Assembly (NCBI GenBank): GCA_016219185.1
Contig: JACRBZ010000061.1
Coordinates: 1-64,000 of the forward strand
From: Deltaproteobacteria bacterium
GTDB taxonomy: Bacteria > Desulfobacterota > Desulfobacteria > Desulfobacterales > Desulfatirhabdiaceae
Direction of reading: 5' to 3'
DNA: 64,000 nt
This document shows positions 36,791 to 45,295 of the stretch, piece by piece. Each line of letters opens with the position of its first letter. The first letter of the stretch is position 1. The notes beneath the pieces were generated by a model. The model had not been told where the DNA came from. It ran no database searches and saw only the letters and a program-made list of their open reading frames with translations. Made by a program: the position numbers and the translations under genes.

Positions 36791-37924
36791 TTAAACAGTT
36801 CCAAATTCGTGACTCGCAGCCACAAATGCCTCCATATTTTCCGGTTTGGCATTCAGGGGCGCATCACACCCCGGAGCCAGGAGCAGCCCTTCGGGACCCA
36901 CATCCCGAACCAGATCCCGAATATAGTTGCGGACATCATCGGGAGTTCCGGATGAAAAAATGGCTGCCGGCACATCGCCCATAATGGCAGTATGGTCTTT
37001 TAATATTGTTCTGGCTTTACGAATGTCAGTCATCCCGTCCGGATTCAGGATGCATTTTTTTGCGGGTAACTCAAGAAGTCGTCCTAAATCGCGGCCCCAA
37101 TCCTGATCCCAGTGAAACACCGGGGTAATACCGCTGGCGATCAATTCTGAGGCGACTTTGAAGAAGTATGGCCAGACAAAGCGATCCCAGAGCTTCGGCG
37201 CCAGCATGGCACTGGCCGTACGCCATCCGCCGACCCAGACCGAAGGCACTCCGGTCACGTTGACGGCGCTTTTGGCAATCTCGATAGAAAATGGGAGCAT
37301 GACATCCATGGCTGCCTGCACCTTGTCCGGCATCCGATACAGGTCAAAGTAAAATTTTTCCATGGACCGGGCACCGCAAAGGGATTCAAAAGGGATGGAA
37401 GTGGCACTTGAGGCTACGATGCCATATCCTGCTTCGCGAAATTTCCCGGCTACCTGACCCGCCCCGGTCTGGCACCATGCCATATGCGCTTCCATGAGCT
37501 TCATGTCGCATACCTGGGGTAAAAGCTTTTGGGCAAGCGCGTCAATGCCTTTATCGATAACAAGATCGTAGTCATCCACCGTCATGGTTTCTTTCTCATG
37601 GACCTGCCAGAGGGCATCCGCATCCAGATCAATCCCTGGGATCAATACCTTGGAAAACCACGCACCCGTCAGCGCCATGGGAACGATGCCAAACGGCATG
37701 AGGTTGATTCCATCCACATCTCCCAGGCGCGTCATTGCCGCAATGGTGACATCGACCGCTGCATCAGGATCCAAACAGAATTGATGTTGGGTCATTCCCA
37801 TGTATCTCGGGGCAAAAGCCGTGCCCATAAAAATACACGGCACCCGATCGATCAGCTCAAAATTGATAGCGCTTTGAATACGGGTCCATCGCTGTTTGTA
37901 GTACTTTTCGTTTTCATCTCTCAT
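36791..37924 (-). CDS. UroD-family corrinoid methyltransferase (MT I)
   Basis: 377 aa from the ATG at 37924, which overlaps the corrinoid-protein stop as ATGA with AAGGAG before it; the longer track start is rejected. The fold is the uroporphyrinogen-decarboxylase barrel used by MtaA and by O-demethylase MT I enzymes. Candidate zinc ligands are His in FHWDQDW and Cys in APGCDAPLN near the C terminus. It should take a methyl group from a methoxylated or other methylated substrate onto cobalt. The substrate is not readable from sequence; the coupling to a hydrophobic-compound transport string hints at an apolar methyl ether (inference). Confidence 0.85.
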   Translation of the reverse strand: MRDENEKYYKQRWTRIQSAINFELIDRVPCIFMGTAFAPRYMGMTQHQFCLDPDAAVDVTIAAMTRLGDVDGINLMPFGIVPMALTGAWFSKVLIPGIDLDADALWQVHEKETMTVDDYDLVIDKGIDALAQKLLPQVCDMKLMEAHMAWCQTGAGQVAGKFREAGYGIVASSATSIPFESLCGARSMEKFYFDLYRMPDKVQAAMDVMLPFSIEIAKSAVNVTGVPSVWVGGWRTASAMLAPKLWDRFVWPYFFKVASELIASGITPVFHWDQDWGRDLGRLLELPAKKCILNPDGMTDIRKARTILKDHTAIMGDVPAAIFSSGTPDDVRNYIRDLVRDVGPEGLLLAPGCDAPLNAKPENMEAFVAASHEFGTV

Positions 37925-38544
37925 GATAACCACTCCTTTGCCATGCGTACGGCCGCCTGAGCGTCCGCGCCCCATTGATCCGCGCCGGTATAATTGCATA
38001 CACTCTGATCGACTGGCCCGCCGCCGATCATGATTTTCACCTTATCGCGCAGGCCCGCAGCCGCAAAGGCTTCCACAGTGGCCTTGATGGAATCGAATGC
38101 AACCGTCAGCAGCGCGGAGAGGCCCACCACGGTTGCACCGGTTTCTCTGACCGCTTCGACAAACCGTTCCGGCGGCACATTGACACCAAGATCGGTGACT
38201 TGCATGTTAGCCGACTTGAGCATGCCAACCACAAGATCCTTGCCGATATTATGAATATCGTCTCTGACCGTACCGATAACCACCTTTCCGATGGTTGGCC
38301 CCGAGCCGCCTTTCATCATCGGCTCCAGCAATTCACTGATCTGCTTAAAAATCTCACCGGCCATCATCAGATCGGATATATAATAGGTTCCCTGCTCGAA
38401 TTTTTTGCCGACGCCTATCATTCCCTGCTGGCTGGCGGATATGATTTCATTGGCATTCACACCCTCTTTAAGTTGCTGTTTGACCAATGCCAAGACAGCA
38501 TCTTCCTCCAGATCTTCCATTAGTTTTATAACTTGATTGTCCAT
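37921..38544 (-). CDS. Corrinoid methyl carrier protein (MtbC/MtaC-like)
   Basis: A 207-aa protein. The N-terminal helical cap (about 1-85, with GMIGVGKKFEQGTYYISDLMMAGEIF) precedes the B12-binding Rossmann domain with the cobalt-ligand motif DDIHNIGKDL and later GLSALLT and GGGP. It shuttles the methyl group between MT I and MT II. It ends inside the MT I start (ATGA overlap), so equal expression is likely. No cobalamin riboswitch was recognised upstream; the next gene is only 17 bases away. Confidence 0.92.
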   Translation of the reverse strand: MDNQVIKLMEDLEEDAVLALVKQQLKEGVNANEIISASQQGMIGVGKKFEQGTYYISDLMMAGEIFKQISELLEPMMKGGSGPTIGKVVIGTVRDDIHNIGKDLVVGMLKSANMQVTDLGVNVPPERFVEAVRETGATVVGLSALLTVAFDSIKATVEAFAAAGLRDKVKIMIGGGPVDQSVCNYTGADQWGADAQAAVRMAKEWLS

Positions 38545-38561
38545 ACACGGTCACCTCTTTT

Positions 38562-39239
38562 TTACTTTGAAAAAAACATATCATACGTCACTTCATTGCC
38601 AGAGGGCACAACAAGAAATTCATCACACCCATCATTAAAGGCTCCGGCTTTCATTAATCTGTCAAAAAGCGATGCCTCGCCGGTGATCTCTTCGTATTTC
38701 AATCCGAATCTATTCGCCTTTTCCCTGGCATAAGTACGGTACGCTGAGGAATTTTCCCGGCAATCCGTCTCAATGAATGCCAGACGGGTGTAGTTGTGAA
38801 GCAGCTCTCTCATTAACCGATCCGCCCGTTTCTGGCCAAAACGCTTCATCATATACGCATATTCCTCAAATGGGGTACTGCCGACATCAATCCATCCCTT
38901 ACTGAGAAAAAACGTTCCCGGCTCTTTTCTTATCTGATCAAGATGGCCTGCCCGGGATCCCAGAAAAATACCGATGCAGTCATCTACCCTTGGAATAATC
39001 ATTCTTGCGTGGTTTGACTGCAGACCTTCCACGGCACGGGAGCAAAGACCATACCCTAAAAGAAGGGTGCCGTATTGTCTCTCCTGCTGGTCGATGACGT
39101 CTTGAATTGCTTTTCTCAGCCGGTCAGGATAAACATGCAGGGCGGGGTTAAGCACAAAAAGCGGCAGATTTTCCGGAATCCGGCATCTCATCTCCTTTAC
39201 GACCACCTCACATGCGATCAGGAGGGTATTTGCATCCAC
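38562..39239 (-). CDS. DUF1638 protein
   Basis: A 225-aa protein recognised as DUF1638 from the start LLIACEVVVKEM, the YGLCS motif (about residue 62), PRVDDCIGIFLGS and the end FLVVPSGNEVTYDMFF. The family is often encoded beside corrinoid methyltransferases, but its biochemical role is not established. Several conserved Cys and His residues suggest metal binding. It lies 17 bases upstream of the corrinoid-protein gene and 15 after the unknown 129-aa gene, all in one string. Confidence 0.82.
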   Translation of the reverse strand: MDANTLLIACEVVVKEMRCRIPENLPLFVLNPALHVYPDRLRKAIQDVIDQQERQYGTLLLGYGLCSRAVEGLQSNHARMIIPRVDDCIGIFLGSRAGHLDQIRKEPGTFFLSKGWIDVGSTPFEEYAYMMKRFGQKRADRLMRELLHNYTRLAFIETDCRENSSAYRTYAREKANRFGLKYEEITGEASLFDRLMKAGAFNDGCDEFLVVPSGNEVTYDMFFSK

Positions 39240-39254
39240 CCGTTTTCCTTTGAA

Positions 39255-39644
39255 TTAAAGCCGATTCACAAAAGATATCGCTGATTTTCCAAGTAGTTCG
39301 ACATCGATTATCGATTCGGAGAGCAGATCCCTGATCCGTTCAGCCGAAATACCAAAGACAAGTATATTCAGCGCAAGAAATATAGCGTCCGCAGCCCCAC
39401 GGATATGCCCCTGACTATCGGCGGGGCGGCCGTCTCCCGTGGCACTCACGCGAAGATAAGATTCTTCCGGTCCAGTCGCAAATCCTTTGATATGGCCGAT
39501 CAAGGCGTGTTTTTCGGACAGGCACCGCGTGGCTAACGTATCGAACAGGCCGGTCGCCGTGTCGGTAAATACATCCACCGATTCATTATGGGATTTGCTT
39601 AACCGAAGCATCACGGCAACCGGTTCGAATTTTAACGCATCCAT
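39255..39644 (-). CDS. Unknown 129-aa protein coupled to the CobW-like GTPase
   Basis: I do not recognise this family. It has no membrane segment and no cysteine cluster. The middle (KHALIGHIKGF, SYLRVSATGDGRP) looks like a compact alpha/beta domain. Its ATG lies inside the last codons of the GTPase gene (13-base overlap), so it is translated with it. The position between a CobW-type metallochaperone and DUF1638 in a corrinoid operon suggests an accessory role in loading or repair of the corrinoid or zinc site (inference). Confidence 0.7.
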   Translation of the reverse strand: MDALKFEPVAVMLRLSKSHNESVDVFTDTATGLFDTLATRCLSEKHALIGHIKGFATGPEESYLRVSATGDGRPADSQGHIRGAADAIFLALNILVFGISAERIRDLLSESIIDVELLGKSAISFVNRL

Positions 39645-40231
39645 GGCAGCAGTTTTCTGATTATCCGCGGTTCGATCGCATCACGGGCGCAGAGGGTATC
39701 AACCGGCACCGAAGGGCTGAGCCGGCTGATCGTCTCGAAAGCAAAGGCCATCTCTTCGGGCGATGCCACGTCAGCCTTATTGACCAACACCAGATCGGCC
39801 TGTTGAACCGTAGTGGTGATCAGCGGACTCAGCACCACCATCAGCATGGTAAGACGCAACGGATCAAGAAGCGCAACCCGGATCAGGCTCTTAAAATACA
39901 CGCCATGATACGTGTTCAAAACATTCATCAGATTTCGCGGATCTGCCGCACCGGTAGGTTCCAAAAGAACAAGATCAGGATCAAAATCCGCCTTGACCCT
40001 TTCCAGTGTCCCAATCACGTCTCCGGCCAGTGAGCAGCAGATACACCCGCCCAGGAGTTCCCAGACATTGTGCCCGAGGCGCCGCATTAACTGGTTATCG
40101 ATACCGATTTCACCAATCTCATTGACTAAAATAGCCACTTTACGTTCGCTACCTCGCGCCAGTTCCGCCAAACGTAATAGTAAGGTGGTCTTTCCACTGC
40201 CCAAGAATCCTGTGACGACCAGAAGATGCAT
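39632..40231 (-). CDS. CobW/HypB-like P-loop GTPase (metallochaperone)
   Basis: 199 aa from the ATG at 40231, which shares one base with the RND stop (TGATG); the track start 27 residues earlier is not needed. The P-loop is GFLGSGKTTLL, followed by VNEIGEIGID, the metal-binding GCICC motif (CxCC) and VNKAD. It is shorter than CobW/YjiA (about 320 aa) and lacks their C-terminal domain, closer to HypB/UreG in size. It probably delivers cobalt, a corrinoid or zinc to the methyltransferase set downstream. Confidence 0.88.
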   Translation of the reverse strand: MHLLVVTGFLGSGKTTLLLRLAELARGSERKVAILVNEIGEIGIDNQLMRRLGHNVWELLGGCICCSLAGDVIGTLERVKADFDPDLVLLEPTGAADPRNLMNVLNTYHGVYFKSLIRVALLDPLRLTMLMVVLSPLITTTVQQADLVLVNKADVASPEEMAFAFETISRLSPSVPVDTLCARDAIEPRIIRKLLPWMR

Positions 40232-42624
40232 CAGGCTCTTAATTTTCGGTAATTTGGTTTTAAGAAGCAAGCAAGCGATGGCAGCAGGATCAATGATCCC
40301 ACCATATTCCAAAGAAACATGAACGACAGCATTATGCCCATGTCCGCCTGGAATTTAATGGGCGAAAAGGCCCATGTTGCCACGGCGACAGCAAATGTGA
40401 CCCCTACCAGCATCACCACCTTTCCGGTAAACAATAGCGACTGGTAGTAGGCTTCACTCAGACTTTTTCCAATCGCCAAATACACCAAGATGACACTTAA
40501 CAGATATAGTGCGTAATCCACTCCGATGCCGACACCTAGCGCGATGACCGGAAGTGTCGATACTTTAACGCCTATTTTTAACCATACCATGAGGGCTTCC
40601 GCTAAAATAGAGGTCAACATGAGTGGCAGAACAGCGCAAAGCACGGCACGCCAGGAACGAAATGTAATAAAGCAAAGCACGATGACCGCCGCGTATACCA
40701 GATACAACATTTGGCGGTTGGCTTTTGTAACAACGATGTTGGTGGCTGCGTTAATCCCCGCACTGCCGGCGGCCAATAAAAACGTCGCGCTTTCAGAATT
40801 GTTCTTTTCGGCAAATTCCGTCACGGTATCGACCACCCGAGTCAATGTATCCGCCTTATGATCGGAAAGATAGGCATAGACCGGAACGAGGCTGCAGTCT
40901 TCGCTATACATGGTACGGGGCGCCGGGTAGGCTATCGAATTAATCATTTGCTGATTACGCAGCAGTTCGTACCATTTGATGTTGCCTTCGTTAAAACCGA
41001 ACAGCATTTGGCGATTGTAAAGCGCAAGCGATTTGGTGGATTCCACCCCCTTCACTTGTCTCAATATCCATTCCAGTGCATCCACCCGCATCAGTGTGTC
41101 GTATTTTGTACAAGCATCCGGGGGTGTTTTCACCATGACCGCGAACACGTCGCTGCTGGCCCCGTAATTATCAGTCATGAACTTGGCGTCGCGGTTATAG
41201 CGGGAGTCCGCCCGGAGTTCGGGCGCTCCGGGATCGAGATCGCCGATCCTGAGATCACGTCCGACCATAAGACCCATTGCGGCCAGCACAATGCTGACAA
41301 CAATGGCCGTGGCGGCCCACTTGGGTTTCGTGAAAAGATCAAGAAAATACCATAACAGGTGTTTTCTTTCCCCCAACAAGCCAGCTTTTTCAGTCTTGAG
41401 GCTCCGTTCCGCCGCTTTCGTGTTGACGCCGGTATAACTTAACAGTATCGGTAACAGAATCAGATTGGTGACTATCAGCGATGCAACTCCGACACTGGCG
41501 ATGATCGCAAGTTCCTGAATCACCTTGATTTGAATAATGATCAGAACAGCAAAGCCCGCAGCATCGGACAACAATGCAGTCAGCCCTGGCAAAAACAGCC
41601 GCCTGAATGTATGCCTGGCTGCGACCAACTTGTCAGATCCCCGACCGACGTCCTGCATGACGCCGTTCATCTTCTGTGCCCCGGTGCTCATACCGATTGC
41701 AAACACCAGAAAAGGTACCAGTACCGAGTATGGATTCAGATCATATCCAAGCATGAACGAGATGCCAAGCTGCCAGACAACGCCAATCAATGAACATACC
41801 ATGACCAGGATTGCGCTTCGCAAACACCGTGTGTACCAAAAAAGGACAGTCGCAGAAATGAACACCGCGACACCGAAGAAGAGCAGAATGGCTCGAATAC
41901 CTTCGATAAGATCGCCCATCACTTTTGCGAATCCCGTAATATAAAGCTTTATGGTATGGGTCTGATACTTGTTTCTGATCTCCTCCAACCGGACCGAAAG
42001 TGCTGCATAGTCCAAAGGTTTTCCTGTCTCCGAATCCAGCGACCTCAATGGCACGTAGATGACGCTTGATTTGTTGTTTGCCGCCACCAGTTGACCTATT
42101 TCCCCGGATCGCTCAACATTCCGACGGACCAACTCCACGCTTTGCTCGGATCCATCATATGTACTGGGAATCACCGGACCGGCCTCAAACCCTTCTTCCG
42201 TTACACCGACCCAACGGGTCGACGGCGTCCAGAGGGATTTCATAAAATTACGGTCGACACCGGGCAGAAAAAACAGATCATCGCTTATTTTTTGTAGAGT
42301 GTTCAGGTATACCGAGCTGTAGATGCTATCATCGGTGGTTTCTACGGCGATGGAGACAGCGTTCCCGAGCCCTTGCAGTTCATTCTGGTGTGCGAGAGAG
42401 TTGGCGACAAAGGGGTGGCCGGTAGGAATCGTCTTTTCGAAACTCGCATTGAGATTCAGATGAGTGGCCTGAAAGGTAAGAAAGATTGTAATCAAAAAAC
42501 ATAATATAAGAACCACTGTCCGATTATTGAAAAGAATCCTTTCGGGAAGTGAACCGGACATCACGTCAAATTCCGCCAGGGAAAATTTATCAGCTTGCGT
42601 AGCTATTCCATTATCTGCTTTCAC
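40231..42624 (-). CDS. RND/MMPL-family transporter
   Basis: A 797-aa membrane protein with a GTG start at 42624 that overlaps the upstream stop as GTGA; GGAGG precedes it. Two repeats each have a large periplasmic loop and a six-helix bundle. Helix 1 is VVLILCFLITIFLTF; the middle bundle is at about 235-400, and the C-terminal bundle at about 635-780 holds VIALGVGIGVDYALYL. This is the MMPL/HpnN-like branch that handles lipids and other hydrophobic molecules. Encoded with DUF1302, DUF1329 and YCF48-like partners, it forms a known envelope set found in degraders of steroids and other apolar compounds. Confidence 0.88.
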   Translation of the reverse strand: MKADNGIATQADKFSLAEFDVMSGSLPERILFNNRTVVLILCFLITIFLTFQATHLNLNASFEKTIPTGHPFVANSLAHQNELQGLGNAVSIAVETTDDSIYSSVYLNTLQKISDDLFFLPGVDRNFMKSLWTPSTRWVGVTEEGFEAGPVIPSTYDGSEQSVELVRRNVERSGEIGQLVAANNKSSVIYVPLRSLDSETGKPLDYAALSVRLEEIRNKYQTHTIKLYITGFAKVMGDLIEGIRAILLFFGVAVFISATVLFWYTRCLRSAILVMVCSLIGVVWQLGISFMLGYDLNPYSVLVPFLVFAIGMSTGAQKMNGVMQDVGRGSDKLVAARHTFRRLFLPGLTALLSDAAGFAVLIIIQIKVIQELAIIASVGVASLIVTNLILLPILLSYTGVNTKAAERSLKTEKAGLLGERKHLLWYFLDLFTKPKWAATAIVVSIVLAAMGLMVGRDLRIGDLDPGAPELRADSRYNRDAKFMTDNYGASSDVFAVMVKTPPDACTKYDTLMRVDALEWILRQVKGVESTKSLALYNRQMLFGFNEGNIKWYELLRNQQMINSIAYPAPRTMYSEDCSLVPVYAYLSDHKADTLTRVVDTVTEFAEKNNSESATFLLAAGSAGINAATNIVVTKANRQMLYLVYAAVIVLCFITFRSWRAVLCAVLPLMLTSILAEALMVWLKIGVKVSTLPVIALGVGIGVDYALYLLSVILVYLAIGKSLSEAYYQSLLFTGKVVMLVGVTFAVAVATWAFSPIKFQADMGIMLSFMFLWNMVGSLILLPSLACFLKPNYRKLRA

Positions 42625-43817
42625 ATTGCCCCTCCAGCCTTTCCATCATTGTTTTGTGACAAAGGGAATTGTCTTACCCCTCCCACTCCTACGACTACGA
42701 ACGACCCATCCAGCAGCTGGATCAAGGAAGCAGTTTGCACCATACGAGGCCCGTCCAATACAGACAGCGCCTGATCCTGTTCACGACCCCTTAAAATATC
42801 TCCAGCCTGGTTGGCAAGAAATATGTAACCATCTGTACCGGTAATAGATGCGCTGAATGAAACGGGAACAGGAACATCGATGCGTGTGAAATTTTCGTTC
42901 TGATCATCATACCAATATGCATTTCCGTTCATCCCGGCGATTAATAGTCTTCCCGATTGAGAGACCACTGAGCAAAAATAACTTCCCCGATACGGTGTCA
43001 CGATTCGTTTGAAAGTTTTTCCGCCATCCTTGGAGCAACAAAACAGCCCCTGTTCGCCGGCTAAGAAAATCAAATCGTCGATGATCTGAATTGTATAGAA
43101 ATGAAAACCATTTGGGTTGTCAATCCGGTTCACCCATGAAGTCCATGTCGCTCCGCCGTCCAGTGTGTGAAAAACAAGTCCGAATGCACCGACAATAATC
43201 CCTTCTTTTTCATTTTTAAATTTAAGATCCAGAAAAGGCTTGTCCGCCCCCTCATCAACGAGGGTGTGAGCGGCAGCAGAGTGACTTTTCGCAGTCTCAT
43301 TGTCGGCCCCCATACGTTTAAGATCGGACTGAGCTGCCTCAAACGCAATTCGCGCTGCGACCATGCCGTCCAGTTGACGCACCCAGGTTTCACCACCGTC
43401 TTTTGTATGTAGGACAATTCCGGAATGGCCTACAACCCATCCCTGGGTTGAAGATGGAAAATCCACCGAAATTAACGAAACGCTGGTCGGAACTTTAGCC
43501 TGGCGCCAGGTTTTCCCGTTATCATCCGAGAGAATGACTATCCCGCGCTCTCCAACAGCAACTATCCTGTTACCCGCTTTTGCGATATCAAGCAGCACGC
43601 TTCTTTCGGGTTGATGTACCAGCATGGCGGGTCGATCCAAGAGATCGACCTCCCCATTCGGTGAAATACGGGTGTAATTCCGGTCAAGTCCGCCCAGAGC
43701 GGAGGGCTGTTCCAGCGGAGCGGCAACCGCCGTGGAAAAACCAATTATCAACGCCATACAACCGCAAATCAGCCCTCCAAAATTGGATTTTTTACGTTGT
43801 TGTATTGAATTTTCCAC
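42621..43817 (-). CDS. Exported YCF48/BNR-repeat propeller protein
   Basis: 398 aa from a GTG at 43817 with AAGGAG seven bases before it; GTG and the upstream TAG share a base. An N-terminal export signal (KKSNFGGLICGCMALIIGFSTAVAA) is followed by several beta-propeller repeats of the photosystem-assembly YCF48 type (VILSDDNGKTWRQ, VLHTKDGGETWVRQ, VFHTLDGGATWTSW, FCCSKDGGKTFKR). It is probably periplasmic, a partner of the RND pump. The track start, 24 residues earlier, ignores this ribosome site. Confidence 0.85.
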   Translation of the reverse strand: MENSIQQRKKSNFGGLICGCMALIIGFSTAVAAPLEQPSALGGLDRNYTRISPNGEVDLLDRPAMLVHQPERSVLLDIAKAGNRIVAVGERGIVILSDDNGKTWRQAKVPTSVSLISVDFPSSTQGWVVGHSGIVLHTKDGGETWVRQLDGMVAARIAFEAAQSDLKRMGADNETAKSHSAAAHTLVDEGADKPFLDLKFKNEKEGIIVGAFGLVFHTLDGGATWTSWVNRIDNPNGFHFYTIQIIDDLIFLAGEQGLFCCSKDGGKTFKRIVTPYRGSYFCSVVSQSGRLLIAGMNGNAYWYDDQNENFTRIDVPVPVSFSASITGTDGYIFLANQAGDILRGREQDQALSVLDGPRMVQTASLIQLLDGSFVVVGVGGVRQFPLSQNNDGKAGGAM

Positions 43818-45187
43818 TATCGAACTCCTTCTCCCGCCATGGCATCCGGCGTGAAGACACTGTCGGGATAAGGCGGCATAACCTTCCACTGCTCCGCTTT
43901 TCCGGCCATAACCACATTGATGAAAAAGCTTCCCCCCAACAAATCATAATACCCCCATGATTGATTCACAGTTGCCGGAATATCAGGTGCTGAAATGGGA
44001 ACGGAAATAAGCATCCGCCAAAGTTGTCCTTTTGCATCCCAGCGATCCGCGAGCACTGCGGTCCAGGAATCCTCGTCAATGTAGTATCGTGTTTTATGTG
44101 AAGTGTGCCGCTGTCCCTCTTTAAGAACTGCTTCAACAACCCATACCCGATGCAGCTCCCAGCGAAGATGATCCGGATTTATAAAATGGTCCGAGAAAAC
44201 ATCTTCTGCCTTTCCCGGTTCATTAAACTTGTTCGAATTGTAAGGAATGAACATTTCCTTTTTTCCAACGATATTCCAATCAAATCGTGGAATCGTTTCG
44301 GTTGTTAAAAATATGTCGACCTCATCAAAAGATGACATGCCGGCGGAAAAAGGAGTGGGGGTGTCGCAACAGGAAAGCGGAAGCTTTCGTACGCGTCTTT
44401 GGCCCGTAATATAGACCCACGTCGAAGTCTTATCCAGTACCTGACTGATCCGGCCCGTAATCGCTTCGCCGGTTCGTATCGGCGGCCCGGTGTTTATGGA
44501 ACGGACCAGATAATATAACCCATCGTATGAATCCAGAGAACCGCTTGAAAGATAGTACGACGACTGCTGATCATTCTTCGATTCAAGAAGCATCACGAGT
44601 TTTCCGGTATCGGTTCCCATCCATCCGGTGAAATCCGTATGCCAGGCCGTACCACGCCACCGCAGAAGATGGTTCCATATTACTTCCTTACCGGATTGGG
44701 GAACTGGGAACGGTGTCCCTCCATACACTTTTACCGGCACATCCCCGTTCATTTCGCCCCGGGTCGCATTTAAATATGTATTGTCGTAAACCCACTGTGG
44801 TGCCGCATGGGTACGGTGGGTCGGATAGATATCAATCTGATAGGTATCTGGATACTTTTTGAGCATCGCCTTTGTCCCTTCGTTGAGCTTATCCGCATAT
44901 TGATCCATGTTCACGGCTTTAATCGAATAAAGCGGTTTTTCATTGGGAAAAATATCAGGCCGTTTACCACCGTTAACAAATCCGGGTGCCGTTTTGGTAA
45001 GGCCTCCATCCCATGCCGGAATGGTGCCTTCCTTGTTGCCCGCTTTTTCCGCTCCCAAGGGAGTCAAAGTAGATTTTAACCGCTCTGCTTCCTGGGCTGA
45101 AACCCCGCAAAAGGCGGTGTCGCAGGAGATTGCCGCCAGTAATCCACAAAATACGCTGATAAATAATAATTTATAATGTTGTTTCAT
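43817..45187 (-). CDS. DUF1329 periplasmic protein
   Basis: 456 aa from the ATG at 45187 behind GGGGAG. The signal peptide KLLFISVFCGLLAAISC is followed by the mature start SAQEAERLKSTLTPLGAEKAGN, typical of DUF1329. The family has a LolA/LolB-like half-barrel and is thought to bind lipids or apolar solutes between the membranes. TRYYIDEDSWTAVLADRWD in the last quarter is also typical. It sits between the DUF1302 barrel and the YCF48/RND genes, all in one orientation. Confidence 0.87.
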   Translation of the reverse strand: MKQHYKLLFISVFCGLLAAISCDTAFCGVSAQEAERLKSTLTPLGAEKAGNKEGTIPAWDGGLTKTAPGFVNGGKRPDIFPNEKPLYSIKAVNMDQYADKLNEGTKAMLKKYPDTYQIDIYPTHRTHAAPQWVYDNTYLNATRGEMNGDVPVKVYGGTPFPVPQSGKEVIWNHLLRWRGTAWHTDFTGWMGTDTGKLVMLLESKNDQQSSYYLSSGSLDSYDGLYYLVRSINTGPPIRTGEAITGRISQVLDKTSTWVYITGQRRVRKLPLSCCDTPTPFSAGMSSFDEVDIFLTTETIPRFDWNIVGKKEMFIPYNSNKFNEPGKAEDVFSDHFINPDHLRWELHRVWVVEAVLKEGQRHTSHKTRYYIDEDSWTAVLADRWDAKGQLWRMLISVPISAPDIPATVNQSWGYYDLLGGSFFINVVMAGKAEQWKVMPPYPDSVFTPDAMAGEGVR

Positions 45188-45295
45188 AAGCTTTCTCCCC
45201 AATAGCCTTAAAATGTTAATTACACTTCCATATTTTTTGACTCAAATATCATATCATGAGCTATATGTGCTTGATCCCATAGGTTAATTGCAGGG

